Assembly: GCA_001695595.3 (NCBI GenBank)
Contig: MBPM02000005.1
Location: 682,001 to 746,000, forward strand
Length of the DNA stretch: 64,000 nucleotides
Origin: Plasmopara viticola
Taxonomy: Eukaryota; Oomycota; Peronosporomycetes; Peronosporales; Peronosporaceae
Reading direction: 5' to 3'
The notes beneath the pieces are model-generated. The model had not been told where the DNA came from, searched no databases, and was given only the letters and a program-made list of their open reading frames with translations. This document shows positions 45,597-56,575 of the stretch, piece after piece; positions within the stretch are counted from its first letter, which is position 1; each line of letters begins with the position of its first letter. The translations under genes and the position numbers were made by a program.

Positions 45597-46060
45597 CTTC
45601 TCGTCTAGACTGCGGGCGGAAAAAGACGAGCAAGATGTTGTGGTCACATTATAAGTGAGATCGAGGGAGTCATAACGCTCGAGGCCTTTTTGGGGGACAA
45701 ATCTACGTGTGAATTGATGATAATTCTTGCCGAAAAGATTGACGACCCATGCGACAATTTATTTGTCTTTTACCCGGAAAACACGAAAGTCGGCGTCAAA
45801 CCATTTGGCAAGTACTGTAATCGACTATAGGATAAGAATATGACTAAAGCCATTCATGTTGTGCAGGAAGAATCACGGTATTTGCCCGTCAAGCGCTCAA
45901 TAAAATCGCACCATGGTACAAGTACAAGATGGAGCATCCGAGCTACCTGTCGCTACTAGAGTGCCACTGGTACCGATGCATCGCTTGCTTAGATGAAGCG
46001 AGAAGGCTGCGCTTTTATAGCGGGACCGTATTCATGACTTGCAATTGCCGCAAATGGGTG
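45597..46060 (+). pseudogene. RPB5 pseudogene behind effector 6
   Basis: Matches RPB5 from about codon 11 (TCTCGTCT...) to about codon 175. KIDDP-DNLFVFYPE and KVGVKP-GKYCNR are readable, then a TAG stop and frame shifts follow. The signature VTDPIARYYG end is missing. It keeps the direction effector then RPB5 seen in the intact block. Confidence 0.85.
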
Positions 46061-46099
46061 CTACTATTGAGGAAGACCTAATTATATGTAGCCACACAT

Positions 46100-46374
46100 T
46101 TTCAATGCATGAGATATCTGTTGTACATTGATCGTTTGCGATTGGAGTCTCGTGGGTTTTGCGAGCGCCCCACAACTGAAGTGGTGCGTAAATCTTCTAG
46201 TTAAATGCGTTTTTACTTAGTGACCCACGAAGACGAAGTGGGGCGGACTAAGCTAGTATATGGTCCGGATTGGCTATTGAATTCAACTCTAGCGGATTGG
46301 AAGAGTGTTTTGAGGACCAAAGCAACGAGGAATATTTAGTACTTTACATTCCTTCCTATGCCTACATCGATGAT
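46100..46374 (+). repeat. Segment shared with 51,430-51,700
   Basis: GCGCCCCACAACTGAAGTGG, GTCCGGATTGGCT, TTGGAAGAGTG and ACCAAAGCAACGAG recur at 51.43-51.70 kb in the same order and strand. In one frame both copies read a Y-A-[YF]-[IV]-D-D word. It may be a part of gene X. Here it joins the deaminase-gene fragment directly at about 46,370-46,376. Confidence 0.5.
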
Positions 46375-46800
46375 TTTTTGCTGTCGAAGAGATCAGACTC
46401 GAACGAATCATCCAATGCTTTATTGAATGTCTGCTTGCCAGCTTGAGAATTTTGCAAGTTCGGATCACGGCTATAGTGACGCGTTCTTTCTCAATTCCAT
46501 TATATAAGAATAGCATAAGACCTGTTAGGGTGCACGCGCTCAGCAGTGCCTGAAAAGGACATTGCTTGACATTCAAAATGAGCTTCAACGCAATCCTTTT
46601 CAAAGGTTGTGGCTTGAACTCGTCTTTCAAATCTTGTAAACGATCTTTACCTTCTCGTCTTCACTGTAACCATCTTCATCAATCACCAGAGCACGAAGTT
46701 CCGATGATGGATACTTAAGTACTCTCTGTGAAGAATTTAGGAGCTTGGCATCACACATGCGTCCTTTGAACAACGGCACCATGGCACAACTACGACTTTA
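46375..46800 (-). pseudogene. C-terminal fragment of the deaminase/Tudor-like gene
   Basis: Decayed copy of 56,580-57,040, the last roughly 140 codons of the 1298-residue gene. GCTGTCGAAGAGATC at the 3' end and the CTGTAACCATCTTCATCAAT block are kept, but frame shifts and stops occur throughout. It stands in the expected place, convergent to the RPB5 pseudogene. Confidence 0.8.
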
Positions 46801-48249
46801 CCGGCATTGAGCCTAAATCGTTGTGTGTAACGTAAGGCATTTCCTTATTGAAACAACAAGATGGTAGTACTTAGTGCTGATAAATTGACAGAAAAGCAGT
46901 ACATGGTGCAACTAATGCGTATTAGTAGCGACTACTATGCTTAGATGGATGTTGTAGATTTCTAGAAGATCTACCAAAATAAATTAAATATGAATTCGGC
47001 TCAAAAGTGGGAGATAAAATTTACTGAGTCTTAGGACTAAATCTAGCAACAGCTCTTTGAGTCAGACAAGAGCATACTTTATCAAAAAAATTAGTCCTTT
47101 GGTATGGACAATGTTGCTCTTACCGGCAGCTCAAAGGATTCGAGATTCAAAGGCAGATTCTCATATCGCTCCTCGGCGTCATCGTGGTGTCATTGGCTAA
47201 ATTTGACCTGTCACGGGACGACACCAGACCATCGTTCGGAATCCGGCAAAACCGAACAAGCACCTGAAGTTTGCTCTTTTATCTTGACTTTGTCAAATGC
47301 TGATGTTAGCCATCCCAAGCTCAATATTGCGTCGTTTTTAAGGAGATTGTATAGTGGTCTAGTCACTTCTGCGTAACTCGTACTGTACTGAAGAGACTGA
47401 GACTCTATCCTTGTTTTTTAGAAGACGGCCGATAAAGAATGATGTTGGCCTTTAGCAGGATCCGCGTGTAGGCCATACATTTCATCAAAATACCCCAAGA
47501 TAGATCTTTATATGCGCCAAACTTGTACCGTTCTACTTCTGCGTAAACTTTATTCGTGCTTATCCTCTCGAGCACCAATTGCGGGTAGGCGATGCGGTCC
47601 TTCACGTCCACGTTTTCCGCTCGACGATGCCACCAAATTATGGTTGCGCATATGCCCTACATAGTTGCACCATCAGACGATAGAAATTGGGCGTGCTCGA
47701 GAGCTTGTGAAGGTAAACAACCAATCTGGAGCATAATATGCAAGCGTCATTTGGCCACTTTTTTCCTTAGAGTGCCTTAGAATTCACATATAATGTTAGG
47801 TGGTAACATCCGAGCAACAATTGGAACTCGTGCGGTAAATCATCGCAACATCAGTCACTGCAGCTCAAAGAGCTAGGGCAACTTGCATATAAGCATTGAA
47901 TGGTGCAAGCCATGCGCTGCGGTGGTTCAACAGCATTACTTTATCAATGGGCTAATAGCGCTACAATCTGCAAGTACATTAATTGCTTCGATTAATGTCC
48001 AACACAGGCGTCAAGTTGACTACAAAGCGCCTTCGACGAATATTTACGAAATACATTTAACCAGCTTACAAGGTCGCGCGAGCAAATAACTTTGAAGCTG
48101 CTTGTCACAATCATACTGACGTGAGTCAGCAGTAAACGAAAAAGGCTTTATAATACCTCTTAAGTAATATATGAAAATGGTCAATTGTACAAGGGGGTTC
48201 GGATTTCGAATTGGAGGTAGGAGATTTAACAGTAAACGTAAATGTAGTC
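46801..48249. other. Gene-poor decayed DNA
   Basis: Only short frames without recognisable motifs. No gene supported. Confidence 0.3.
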
Positions 48250-48390
48250 CAATGAGCAAAATAAATGTAGCGTTGAGGCTACAAACTCAAAACCTCGCTC
48301 TGATAGCCTATCTCACCACATGGTGGGTCATGGGAAAACTTGATTCTTCGTATGACTCAGGCATTCCTTTCAATACACATATCATCTGTC
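48250..48390 (+). repeat. Dispersed repeat family R1, copy 2
   Basis: GTCCAATGAGCAAAAT and CTCACCACATGGTGGGTCAT resemble 1,050-1,170 (+), and CAATACACATATCATCTG resembles 32,570 on the minus strand. Non-coding. Confidence 0.45.
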
Positions 48391-49189
48391 ACTAGAGGGG
48401 CGCTTACAAAAGCAGCGAATTGTAGAAAATATTTCCTAGTCTTGAAAATGCTGCAACAATTCGCGTGTGGAAGCATATGTTTGGAGTGACAAGTACGACT
48501 TCGGTCACCAATATTGGGGGCTTCTCTAGCCACACATCTTTTCTAGACCGAGACTACCACCAAGCATTGTACAGCGATCACCATAGAGAATTTGACAGTT
48601 AAGGCATCATTGTAAGAGATTGACGTGTGGTCGTGCTATGATAAACAGATTGGCATCATTTTAGGCCTATGCTGACTCGCTCACTATTGCTCCGACATTT
48701 TCTTCTCGTACCAGTAAGCTCATTTCCTTAGGGAGCCACTTCTAGAGCCCCTCTCTTTTGTCTCACAGATGAAGTGTCTCATTTTCTAAGGCGACACTAT
48801 TAAGCTAAAGCCAAGTCAAGGCTATATCTCGAAGCTATACTCTGCAAACAAGGAGAGCCATCAAAACACTGTTTGCGAGAGATGTTATGACTGTGGCGAG
48901 GTGCGAAGTGAACGACTGGGAACGGACCTATTTTAAATGGTATCGTTAGCTCTTCGTCGCGGAAATGACCGTTTTCTTGCAGCTTATGGCTGCCAAAATT
49001 ATACGTGATAATATGATCCAGCCCATTAAAAAGTGCTTCATTTTTTGTTATACGCGCGCTCTTAAAGTTTTATGTTCGCGGAGTCAATACCTGCACTGAG
49101 TACAGTCCGCCTTTGAGCGTAATTTGAGTGTGTGAACTTAGATACGATAAAGCGTTGCGTTACAATGTCGAAAACTGACTTCGTGTTGA
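48391..49189. other. No gene seen between repeat copies
   Basis: No coding sequence or repeat could be supported. Confidence 0.3.
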
Positions 49190-49330
49190 TGCAACTGGTC
49201 AACTCACGATGGCCTTGACGCTAGCAGGGTATAGTCTTCTTGAATGTAGCACGTAAGAATACATGTACTGGAGGTGCACGTATCTGCGCTAGCATAACGA
49301 TTACTCGTTAGCATGCACGAGAACGCCCTA
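49190..49330 (-). repeat. Dispersed repeat family R2, copy 3
   Basis: Minus strand carries CCTGCTAGCGTCAAGGCCAT and TTGACCAGTTGCATCAACAC, matching the R2 copies at 4.8-5.0 kb and 31.6-31.7 kb. Confidence 0.45.
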
Positions 49331-49404
49331 GCAAGTAAGCGTCTTTCTTCTCGTCCGCCTTCCCGGGTTCCGCACTACAATGGACAAGAAATGCACAAAA
49401 ATAA

Positions 49405-49660
49405 ATCTGTGCATATGCCCTATGGGTTCCGAATAACTGCGCCACAAGACAACTAAACGTCGTAAGTGCGTTTGAGATTGCCCGAAGCTTCTTGAAGCAT
49501 ATTTACTAAGGTACGACCAATGTCGCTCACTCGCATGAGATAATCGTACTATCCATCGGATTAGTCTAATAAACTGAGCATTTTTGCATTCCACCATGCT
49601 GCTTTCAGCGCATTATTTTCGGGGAACGTGAATGGTGAAAGCATTCAATTCCTTTGCGCC
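49405..49660 (+). repeat. Dispersed repeat family R3, copy 2
   Basis: Same orientation as 2,060-2,345, with matching islands TATGGGTTCCGAATAACTGC and GTGAATGGTGAAAGCATT. Confidence 0.45.
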
Positions 49661-51429
49661 GACTTTAAGCTTTCTGACACTAGAAATGTCGGCTAAGAGA
49701 AGTATACCCACTTTTCAAATCTTTCCCACTTAGTACTTCGCAAGAAAGGTAAAATTATTGAAGCCATAAAGTTACGAAAAATCAATTTGCGGCTGTGTCA
49801 TGGAGTATTTGACTCCTTAATTTGAATCAATTTTGCGACTCTCACACTCGGATAGATGAGAGGTCTGATGGCGGTCCCACTATTAATTCAGAAAATCATA
49901 GTCCGGATATAAGATATCGTTTAAATACCGAATCAAATACGTGCTTTAGATCCCCTCTACTTGTATCTAAAGAGCGCTCCATCTAAAAGTAATGAAAAAC
50001 TCATCTAGGCTAAAGGTCAAAAGACACCACTTTGATTATGTCCTTGACATTGCAAGCTTCTTAAAGCTCTACCGTGGACAATTTGTCTAGCTCCGAAAGG
50101 TTTTTTACCAGTAAAATAGACTTCAGATCGAATGTTTTTATCGTACCGGTCACCCTTTTTTGAAGTGTCAATAGCCGAGCTATATCATCGTTTACAAACA
50201 TGAATACTTTGCCCATAAAAAGACGCTGACGGGTAAGTGCCATGCGTCCCATATTTGCCTATAAGCAATTGAAGGCCCCGAAAACACATTGCTTACCACA
50301 ATAATGTCGAATCGTTTGTGAAATAATACATGAACAAATGATTGCCGTTCATAAACGAGCTGTGCTCGTCAGGATCCCTGCGCATTGAAAAATGTGCCAG
50401 TCCACATGCATCCCAAGGGTGGTGCCCCTGGTGTCTCTTTCTAAGCTTGCTTCAGCAAGCATGATATCTGACAAGTTCTATATTCGACAAAGCTGCTCAA
50501 AATGTTACAAGTATGTCGAGAAATTCGCCCGTTAACGTCGATAACCAAGCTACATGGTCACATCGAATAGAGCCTACGGTAGGCAGAGATCACTCGCGTG
50601 CCACTTCACTCGCAGCGGTGGGACCCCTTAAGTACAGCCGTGACTTGGTGCCAAAAATGTCAATCCTGTCACGCAGCAGGTGCAGATACCACTGGACGCT
50701 CCTGACTCTTCTTGACACCATTAGCGTTCATTGAAGACATAATAGTGTCCAAGTTTTAAAATGGCTTGACCCTTTTACCGCGTCAACAGCTTTCTGCTTC
50801 TTAACGAAGGTGAGTTCGTGACCCATCAAAGCTTCGCTAAGCTGAAGACTTTCAAATTTTTGAGCTTCAGTATGGCCACTATCAACAGAAAAACATGTTT
50901 AAAAAGTAACTCGAAATAAAACTTTTGACGGCGTGCATCTATGGCGAGGGGTGTTTTTTTTGCTCACGCAGATATTGTTCGCAACAGTAAAGAGTGTTCG
51001 ACTAAAAAAGACAAATAACTTCTGGACGACAAAGTTGACAATTATTATAGCAGCGAGAAGAGCTTTTGGCCCACACATGCATCTTACAATACGTATCCAA
51101 ATAGCCACGTCGACCCCGCGTAAGTTTAACCAGAATGACTTTATCGCCTAAAACCATTTTCGAATAAAGAAGTCACTTAATAAGAAAGGCTGTCTGCGTA
51201 AGGCTCGAAGACTCAAGGAACTTTACGCTTCGAAGTAAATCGAGTCGATGACGTGTCTGGCGCGGCACTCAATGATATCAGCTTAGCGCAACCTTTCGCC
51301 CTAGATAGAACGAGCCATCCACCAGGCCATATTTCACCGTACAAGTAGACGGAAGGCCCACATGGTGAGAACTTTAGCAGGTCACACGGCTATCGACCCC
51401 CCCCCCTCAAGTCGGCAGTGCGGGGCGCT
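49661..51429. other. Decayed DNA, no supported gene
   Basis: A minus-strand stretch (50,061-50,252) reads protein-like (FDLKSILLVKNLSELDKLS) but matches no family that I recognise. The rest shows no feature. Confidence 0.3.
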
Positions 51430-52240
51430 GTGTGCGATTTGGGTCTTGTAACTTTTTAGCGTCCCACAACCAAAGTAGTGCGCGTTTTAACTTTTTTAAT
51501 AGATCAATTTTTACCCTGCGATTCTCGAAGATGATGTGGTGCAGATCAAACTGAACTATGGTCTGGATTGGTAAAATTTGCGAATGGAAGAGTGCTTTGT
51601 GAAGCTTTATCGACCGAAGCAACGAGACATAGTTTCATGAAGTGCTACCTTATACTCCTTGCTATGCCTTCGTCGACGATGAAGACATCGTGGATCGAAG
51701 TGTAGTCTGTAATTTACTTTATATTTATAAGAAATCAACGGTAAAACCGGATAAACTATCAGCTCTCGCATCGCCGACGCACAAGGTTGTTCAGATTGGA
51801 ATCATGACTTTACGACAAAAGTGGAAATCTCAAAAGATCCGGACGCGAAAGACGAAACCGGAATCGCTACGACATTGTCGGCCGAACTGCTTAAAAAATG
51901 CATACTTTCTTGATCAGCAACAATGCTAACTAAAATTTAAGTGACGGAGATCTTGCGTTCACAAATACGCGAATCTTTTATAAAGCTTATGATCGTGATG
52001 TCGACGATGACCACAGTGGACAAAGTTGCGATTGCAAAGAGTTTGCTTATACAATAGGAGGAAGATGTTTTCACTCCAAATTACACGAATTCTATTGCCT
52101 TCATCTAGATGCCATGTGCGTTACATTCTCGGAGCTGTACAGACAAGTGAGATTCGAAGTGGAAGTGTAGGATTGAGTTGACGATCGAATTTTTCGATCT
52201 GATCAAGTCGAACAATCTGATCAGAATACGATTTTTGAGC
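51430..52240 (+). pseudogene. Remnant of unidentified gene X, copy 3
   Basis: The left part (51,430-51,700) resembles 46,100-46,370. The right part (51,950-52,240) is the reverse complement relative of 28.9-29.2 kb: GATGACCACAGTGGACAAAG reads TTVDKVAIAKSLLI, followed by LDAMCVTFSELYRQVRFEVE after a frame change. It is plus strand, 5' of effector 7 on the same strand, as expected for the ancestral block. Stops break it. The product is unknown. Confidence 0.45.
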
Positions 52241-52955
52241 GAGCTCGAAATAGGAAACACTTAAGCCCACGTGAGACCCGATCCATGTCAAGACATAGGT
52301 GTTAGCGCGTCAGCCTCTGCTGAGGACAGGTAAAAGAACGGATTGTCACAGCACCACCCGTACAAGTCAGCGACCTTGGCTGCAGAATCGGACATTCTAA
52401 GCGGATGTAGCTTAGCTCATCTGGCGCAGATGTACTGCGAGCTTGGGTAGATAGAATTGCAATTGCATAAGAGAATCAATGCCATTCTTTGTGGCGTCGT
52501 GTAGGCCTGTGGCATGCGTAATGATGCAATGACGCCGCAGTAAACATATGACTTATCATTCCTGTAAGGCAAAGTTTCAATGCATGTTTGTCTTGAACTT
52601 GTTGTGGTAGTTTATTTGATGAAAGTCTCTTATTTTTTCTGTTCTGCATTGAAGTTGGAAACTGTGGCGTTAATTGAATTCACTTAGATCATATGGTATC
52701 TTTTGAGACCGACATAATTGTAAATGCTCCATTATGAGTACTGAAAACAAATTTTGAAATTCTCAAGAGAGATTTCTGCTCATTCATTTTCCCCTATACT
52801 TTCTAAACCATTCCAAACTTTTGCATATGGCCAGCATTCTTAAGAATTACGTTACCCATACACTTTTTTAATGCGCTATCCCTTCGTGGCAAAATAATAG
52901 TGTTCTAGATTCTGCAAATTCAGATAAAGCGCACAAATTGACTCATATGCACATC
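52241..52955. other. Intergenic, no gene seen
   Basis: No supported coding sequence between the gene X remnant and the upstream region of effector 7. Confidence 0.3.
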
Positions 52956-53332
52956 GCCTCGTCAACGACCACAAGTATTGGCATGCTTTTAGCACGCGCA
53001 AGCAGTGCACGCGCACTTCAGTCGTTTACGGCAATCAAATTATATTGACAATGGATATACTATGTATATACAGTTGTGTAGAACACTGTCTATGAAGATT
53101 GCAGCAAAACTGAACGGCTGTAATTTGTGAAAAATAGAAATAAAAGAGGCCCGATAGTCAAGAGAAGACAAGTTTAGTTGCTATGTAACCAAATACGAAT
53201 CAGATTTCTGGACGACGGGAACCCACAGCTGTGTCCACCGACGAAGGGCCTTGTCACAAATTGATTGAACGGCAGGTATTTCTTCACTACGCGATTAAGA
53301 GTGTAAAAGGATTTCGTTCATCGCTGTCGACC
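52956..53332 (+). promoter_or_regulatory. Upstream region and leader of effector 7
   Basis: Begins with segment U in the orientation opposite to that before effectors 3 and 5 (CGCAAGCAGTGCACGCGCAC, 52,998-53,017). After this comes AATAAAAGAGGC, GATAGTCAAGAGAAGACAAG, AAATACGAATCAGATTTCTGG, GGGAACCCACAGC, and finally the leader CGTTCATCGCTGTCGACC ending at the ATG. A near copy of 52,996-53,172 lies inverted at 45,110-45,283. Confidence 0.55.
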
Positions 53333-54625
53333 ATGCGCGTTCGCTACCTCCTCATCGCACTATTGGCCGGGATCCTTACAGCCACAGCATCCGCTGACTC
53401 GACACGGCCGAAGCTTGAGTCTGCTACATCACGTGAAGAGCTCTCGCCTCCATCCGATCGCGGTGATGTTGCTGCTATAGGAGCAAATGTCGGCCATGAA
53501 GACAGAACGAAACCAGTACAGACGGACATGCCCGTCTCACGATTTGTCAAGGAGGTTCTTTTAGGCAATTACGATAACAGACGTAGGGCTGTGGAGGGAG
53601 TGAGCATAAAATACGCTTCGATGGTAGAAAATCAGGTCTCGCCACAGGAAGTTTACCGTGAGATGGTAGGCAATTTTAAGGGAAAGACCCTTTTGATCAC
53701 CAAACCATGGAGAAGGTGGGCCTTCTTGGCCAGTAAATATTGCGCTAAAGAAGGCAAGGATCCACATGAGTATATCACTGAGGTCATGTTGAATCAGTAT
53801 GGTGTGTTTACTTTTATGAAGATACTCGCTGCTGCGGCAAAAAAAGCTTCGGCGAAGAAGCTTGTCGTGAAACTGCGGGAGGCTCAGATTTCTTTATGGC
53901 TTAAAAACCACTACCAACCCCAAGACGTTTATAATTTGCTGCAACTCGAAAAGATGTGGAGAAAAGACATTTTTGAAAGCCCGGGGTTTGCAACTTGGAA
54001 ACTCTACATGAAGCGTCTGCACGAAGCCGCAAATGCGAACGATCTCGTTGACACTGAAGTACGTGGCCTTTGCGAGATTATTGGATACGGCCATTTACTT
54101 AAGAGGCTGACGTTGCCGACGAATGCTTTACACCCCACAGGCGAGCAGTATTTGCGAGTGTTAATGTCGATTATGGTGAATGCCGGGGTTCCCCCAAGCA
54201 ATGTCATGACTATGCTCCTGAAAGGCGTGAGAAAAGGGGATAATCGGTTCAACATGCTCTTAATTTACAGTCCAACAAGCAATTTTTGGATGACTTACCA
54301 TACCAAGTTTTACGAGCGTTATCTTCTTCACGGTCCGCATTTGTTCAAAACGCTTACGTCGGTCTTCAAATTGTCGGAATTGCTGACAATGCTCCACGCG
54401 GCTTTGATTGCGTCAGATGATCACAGAAGTGGTATGGCGCTCGTGTATCTCGAAAAGCAATTTTTGGAATGGAAGACGGCTAAGGTGGCAAAAGCTATCG
54501 ATATAGAGCCACGCTTGACCAACGTACCGCATGAAAATCGGCCGACGGTCAAAGCCATTTGGCTCGCGTACACCAATTACTGCAAGTACAACACCCGTCC
54601 ATCCAAAGCGAATTTTATAATGTAA
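53333..54625 (+). CDS. WY-domain secreted effector 7
   Basis: A 430-residue family member. The ATG at 53,333 gives signal peptide MRVRYLLIALLAGILTATAS; the frame is open 102 bases further upstream through the leader, but that would bury the signal. SREEL is at 33-37 and HEDR at 55-58. W126/W129, DPHEYI at 143-148, and the WY unit W189, Y194, W209, W222, Y225 are kept; the WAFFASKY motif has changed to WAFLASKY. Then FWMTYHTKFYERY and QFLEWKTAKV, and a C-terminal NFIM. It is closest to effector 6 by eye. It is followed by the shared flank, an RPB5 pseudogene and the complete deaminase gene. Confidence 0.85.
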   Translation: MRVRYLLIALLAGILTATASADSTRPKLESATSREELSPPSDRGDVAAIGANVGHEDRTKPVQTDMPVSRFVKEVLLGNYDNRRRAVEGVSIKYASMVENQVSPQEVYREMVGNFKGKTLLITKPWRRWAFLASKYCAKEGKDPHEYITEVMLNQYGVFTFMKILAAAAKKASAKKLVVKLREAQISLWLKNHYQPQDVYNLLQLEKMWRKDIFESPGFATWKLYMKRLHEAANANDLVDTEVRGLCEIIGYGHLLKRLTLPTNALHPTGEQYLRVLMSIMVNAGVPPSNVMTMLLKGVRKGDNRFNMLLIYSPTSNFWMTYHTKFYERYLLHGPHLFKTLTSVFKLSELLTMLHAALIASDDHRSGMALVYLEKQFLEWKTAKVAKAIDIEPRLTNVPHENRPTVKAIWLAYTNYCKYNTRPSKANFIM

Positions 54626-54644
54626 GGTGGGTGTTGTTTGTAGA

Positions 54645-55255
54645 CAAGAGACTAAAGAGACGCTAACATTTCACAATACGTAGCCAATGAATTTTAGTAG
54701 TTGTCTTTGATAATCTCCTCGTCACTTCTTGTTGCCCACCTTTTCCACAAAGCAATACCTGGCATGTTGGAAGCAGATCTTACGCAATATAATTGCAGCA
54801 ACGATTGTTTGCCAACCTTTGACCCGGCGCTTACATACGGCATAGGCAACATGTCACCATGCATCTCTATTTAAATACAACACGACTCTGTAGTCATTAG
54901 AATGGGTAGTTGTGTGAATGTCCGATATTCGGGGCCACTCTATAGAACATGCAGGCCGATTATGTAGCCTCAACTACAAGCTTCGATCCATGAGGAGATA
55001 AGTCAAGAAACAGTTTTGGATCCCACTCAACTACTCCTTCATGCGGTAGATCCACCGCACAGATGGCTGACCCGTAGCCATCTCTCGACCAATGCCTGTA
55101 TACATTGATCCGACCCGTGACGCATCGAGAACCGTATGTAGATCATACAAACTACAGAGCGTCCGTATAAAGTCTTTGGTCCGTCCGTGAGTGAAAGCGT
55201 TACCCTGACAACCCGCGGACAAGCATATTGGAATACATGTTTGCGAAGACCTGGT
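54645..55255 (+). repeat. Conserved 3' flank of effector 7
   Basis: Best-preserved flank: GAGACTAAAGAGACGC, CACAATACGTAGCC, GGAAGCAGATCTTACGC, TTGCCAACCTTTGACCC, GGCGCTTACATACGGC, TGTGTGAATGTCC, CAACTACAAGC, CATACAAACTACAGAGCGTC. It is uninterrupted, unlike that of effector 6. Confidence 0.65.
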
Positions 55256-55882
55256 TTTTTACTACCATCGCGCCGGCACTGATAGACACCGTAAGCGCTG
55301 AATTGCAATGCTCGGAGCTTTTATACACGTCAAGTCCTCGTCTACTCTTTGGCGCTTGTTTGCACGTTACTCTCATTTCTTTCTCGACAAGCGCTTAATG
55401 TTTAAAAGATCTTTAAGCTGCTCTCGTGTTTGCATTCTCGCCGCAAACTATGTAGCCGCGACAAAATTGCATTAATGCAAACACAGAGTGTGGTACATGC
55501 AGCTTGTAACACTTAAGTATATTGTTTTCGGTACCTTTTCTAGTACCGACACTTAGGGAGTAAGCTCTGCTCATACAATTGTGATATTGCGCGCGGAATG
55601 TTATCACTTTACATGAAATTGTGATCTTTATACACATGGTGCGAGAGCAGGGCTTAGTGCTACAAGAGTAAGTCTCAAATTCTTCAGTCTCTGCACGAAT
55701 AGATAACGAATGAAAGCGCGCTGCTATCTCTGCGTTTGCTAATTTTTGCCTGTCGGACCTTTCTGATGGATATCACTAGGTCTCAGGGCTAGGAAACTGC
55801 ACATGTTAGTTTGGGCTGAATTACACATTACTTCACCCAATTGGTACCAATTGCCCATTTTTCCATTTCAACTTTCTTTGCC
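55256..55882. other. Spacer before the RPB5 pseudogene
   Basis: By order, the TilS gene should lie here in the ancestral block. I find no recognisable part of it, so it was deleted or has decayed beyond recognition. Confidence 0.35.
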
Positions 55883-56463
55883 ATGTTGTAGCTTGCACCT
55901 GACGCTTTCTGGCTGTACCGCGTGCGGACAGTCAAAATGTTGCACAACCGTGGTGACAATGTAAGTGAAAATGACTCAGGGATGACGCCAAAGGTCTCGT
56001 AAACACAGGTTGGGGACAACTTCACGCGTGAGATGATGACGATTTTTGTCAGAGAGATATGCGACCCGAGCGACAAGTTGTTTGCCTTTTTCCGGATGAC
56101 ACGTCAAATCGATTCGCAACTACTGCAATAGTATGAGGGATCAGAATGTGAAGAAAGACATTCTTGTTGTGTAGAGTAGAGTCACGCCAATTGTCCGACA
56201 AGCTCTTGATATAATGGCACCACGGTACAAGGTCGAATGATACCGAGCTCCTATTTGAGCATACAATGGTACCAGTGCATCCTTTGCGTGGGTATAGCGA
56301 AAAGGGTGCGCTAATAGAGCAGGATCGTATTTGTAACTTGCAATTGCTGCGGATGCAGGTGACGAATCACATTACGCACTACTACGGGATAAATCGTGGT
56401 CGAGTGATTAACATTATTTAATCGTCGAAGACTGCCGGTCGCTACGACATGCCAGGTAGATAA
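55883..56463 (+). pseudogene. Full-length RPB5 pseudogene behind effector 7
   Basis: Covers the whole RPB5 gene and even the bases before the ATG (TTTTGCC), but the third codon is a TAG stop, and more stops and frame shifts follow. The end is still recognisable (CACTACTACGGGATAAATCG, GCCGGTCGCTACGACAT). It is convergent with the complete deaminase gene 110 bases away. Confidence 0.9.
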
Positions 56464-56575
56464 AGGGTCATTTGGTGTATCCTTTTCAATATGTACCTAT
56501 TTTACTATAGGAGGACATGATTCAATGTAGCCATTATTACGCATAATGTAGCCATATCAATAGATATGTTTGCTC

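Noticed and set aside
46321..46380. Word YIDDFLL resembling a reverse transcriptase active site
   Set aside because: The related copy at 51.66 kb reads FVDDEDI, there are no other reverse transcriptase motifs, and the following residues belong to the deaminase gene fragment.
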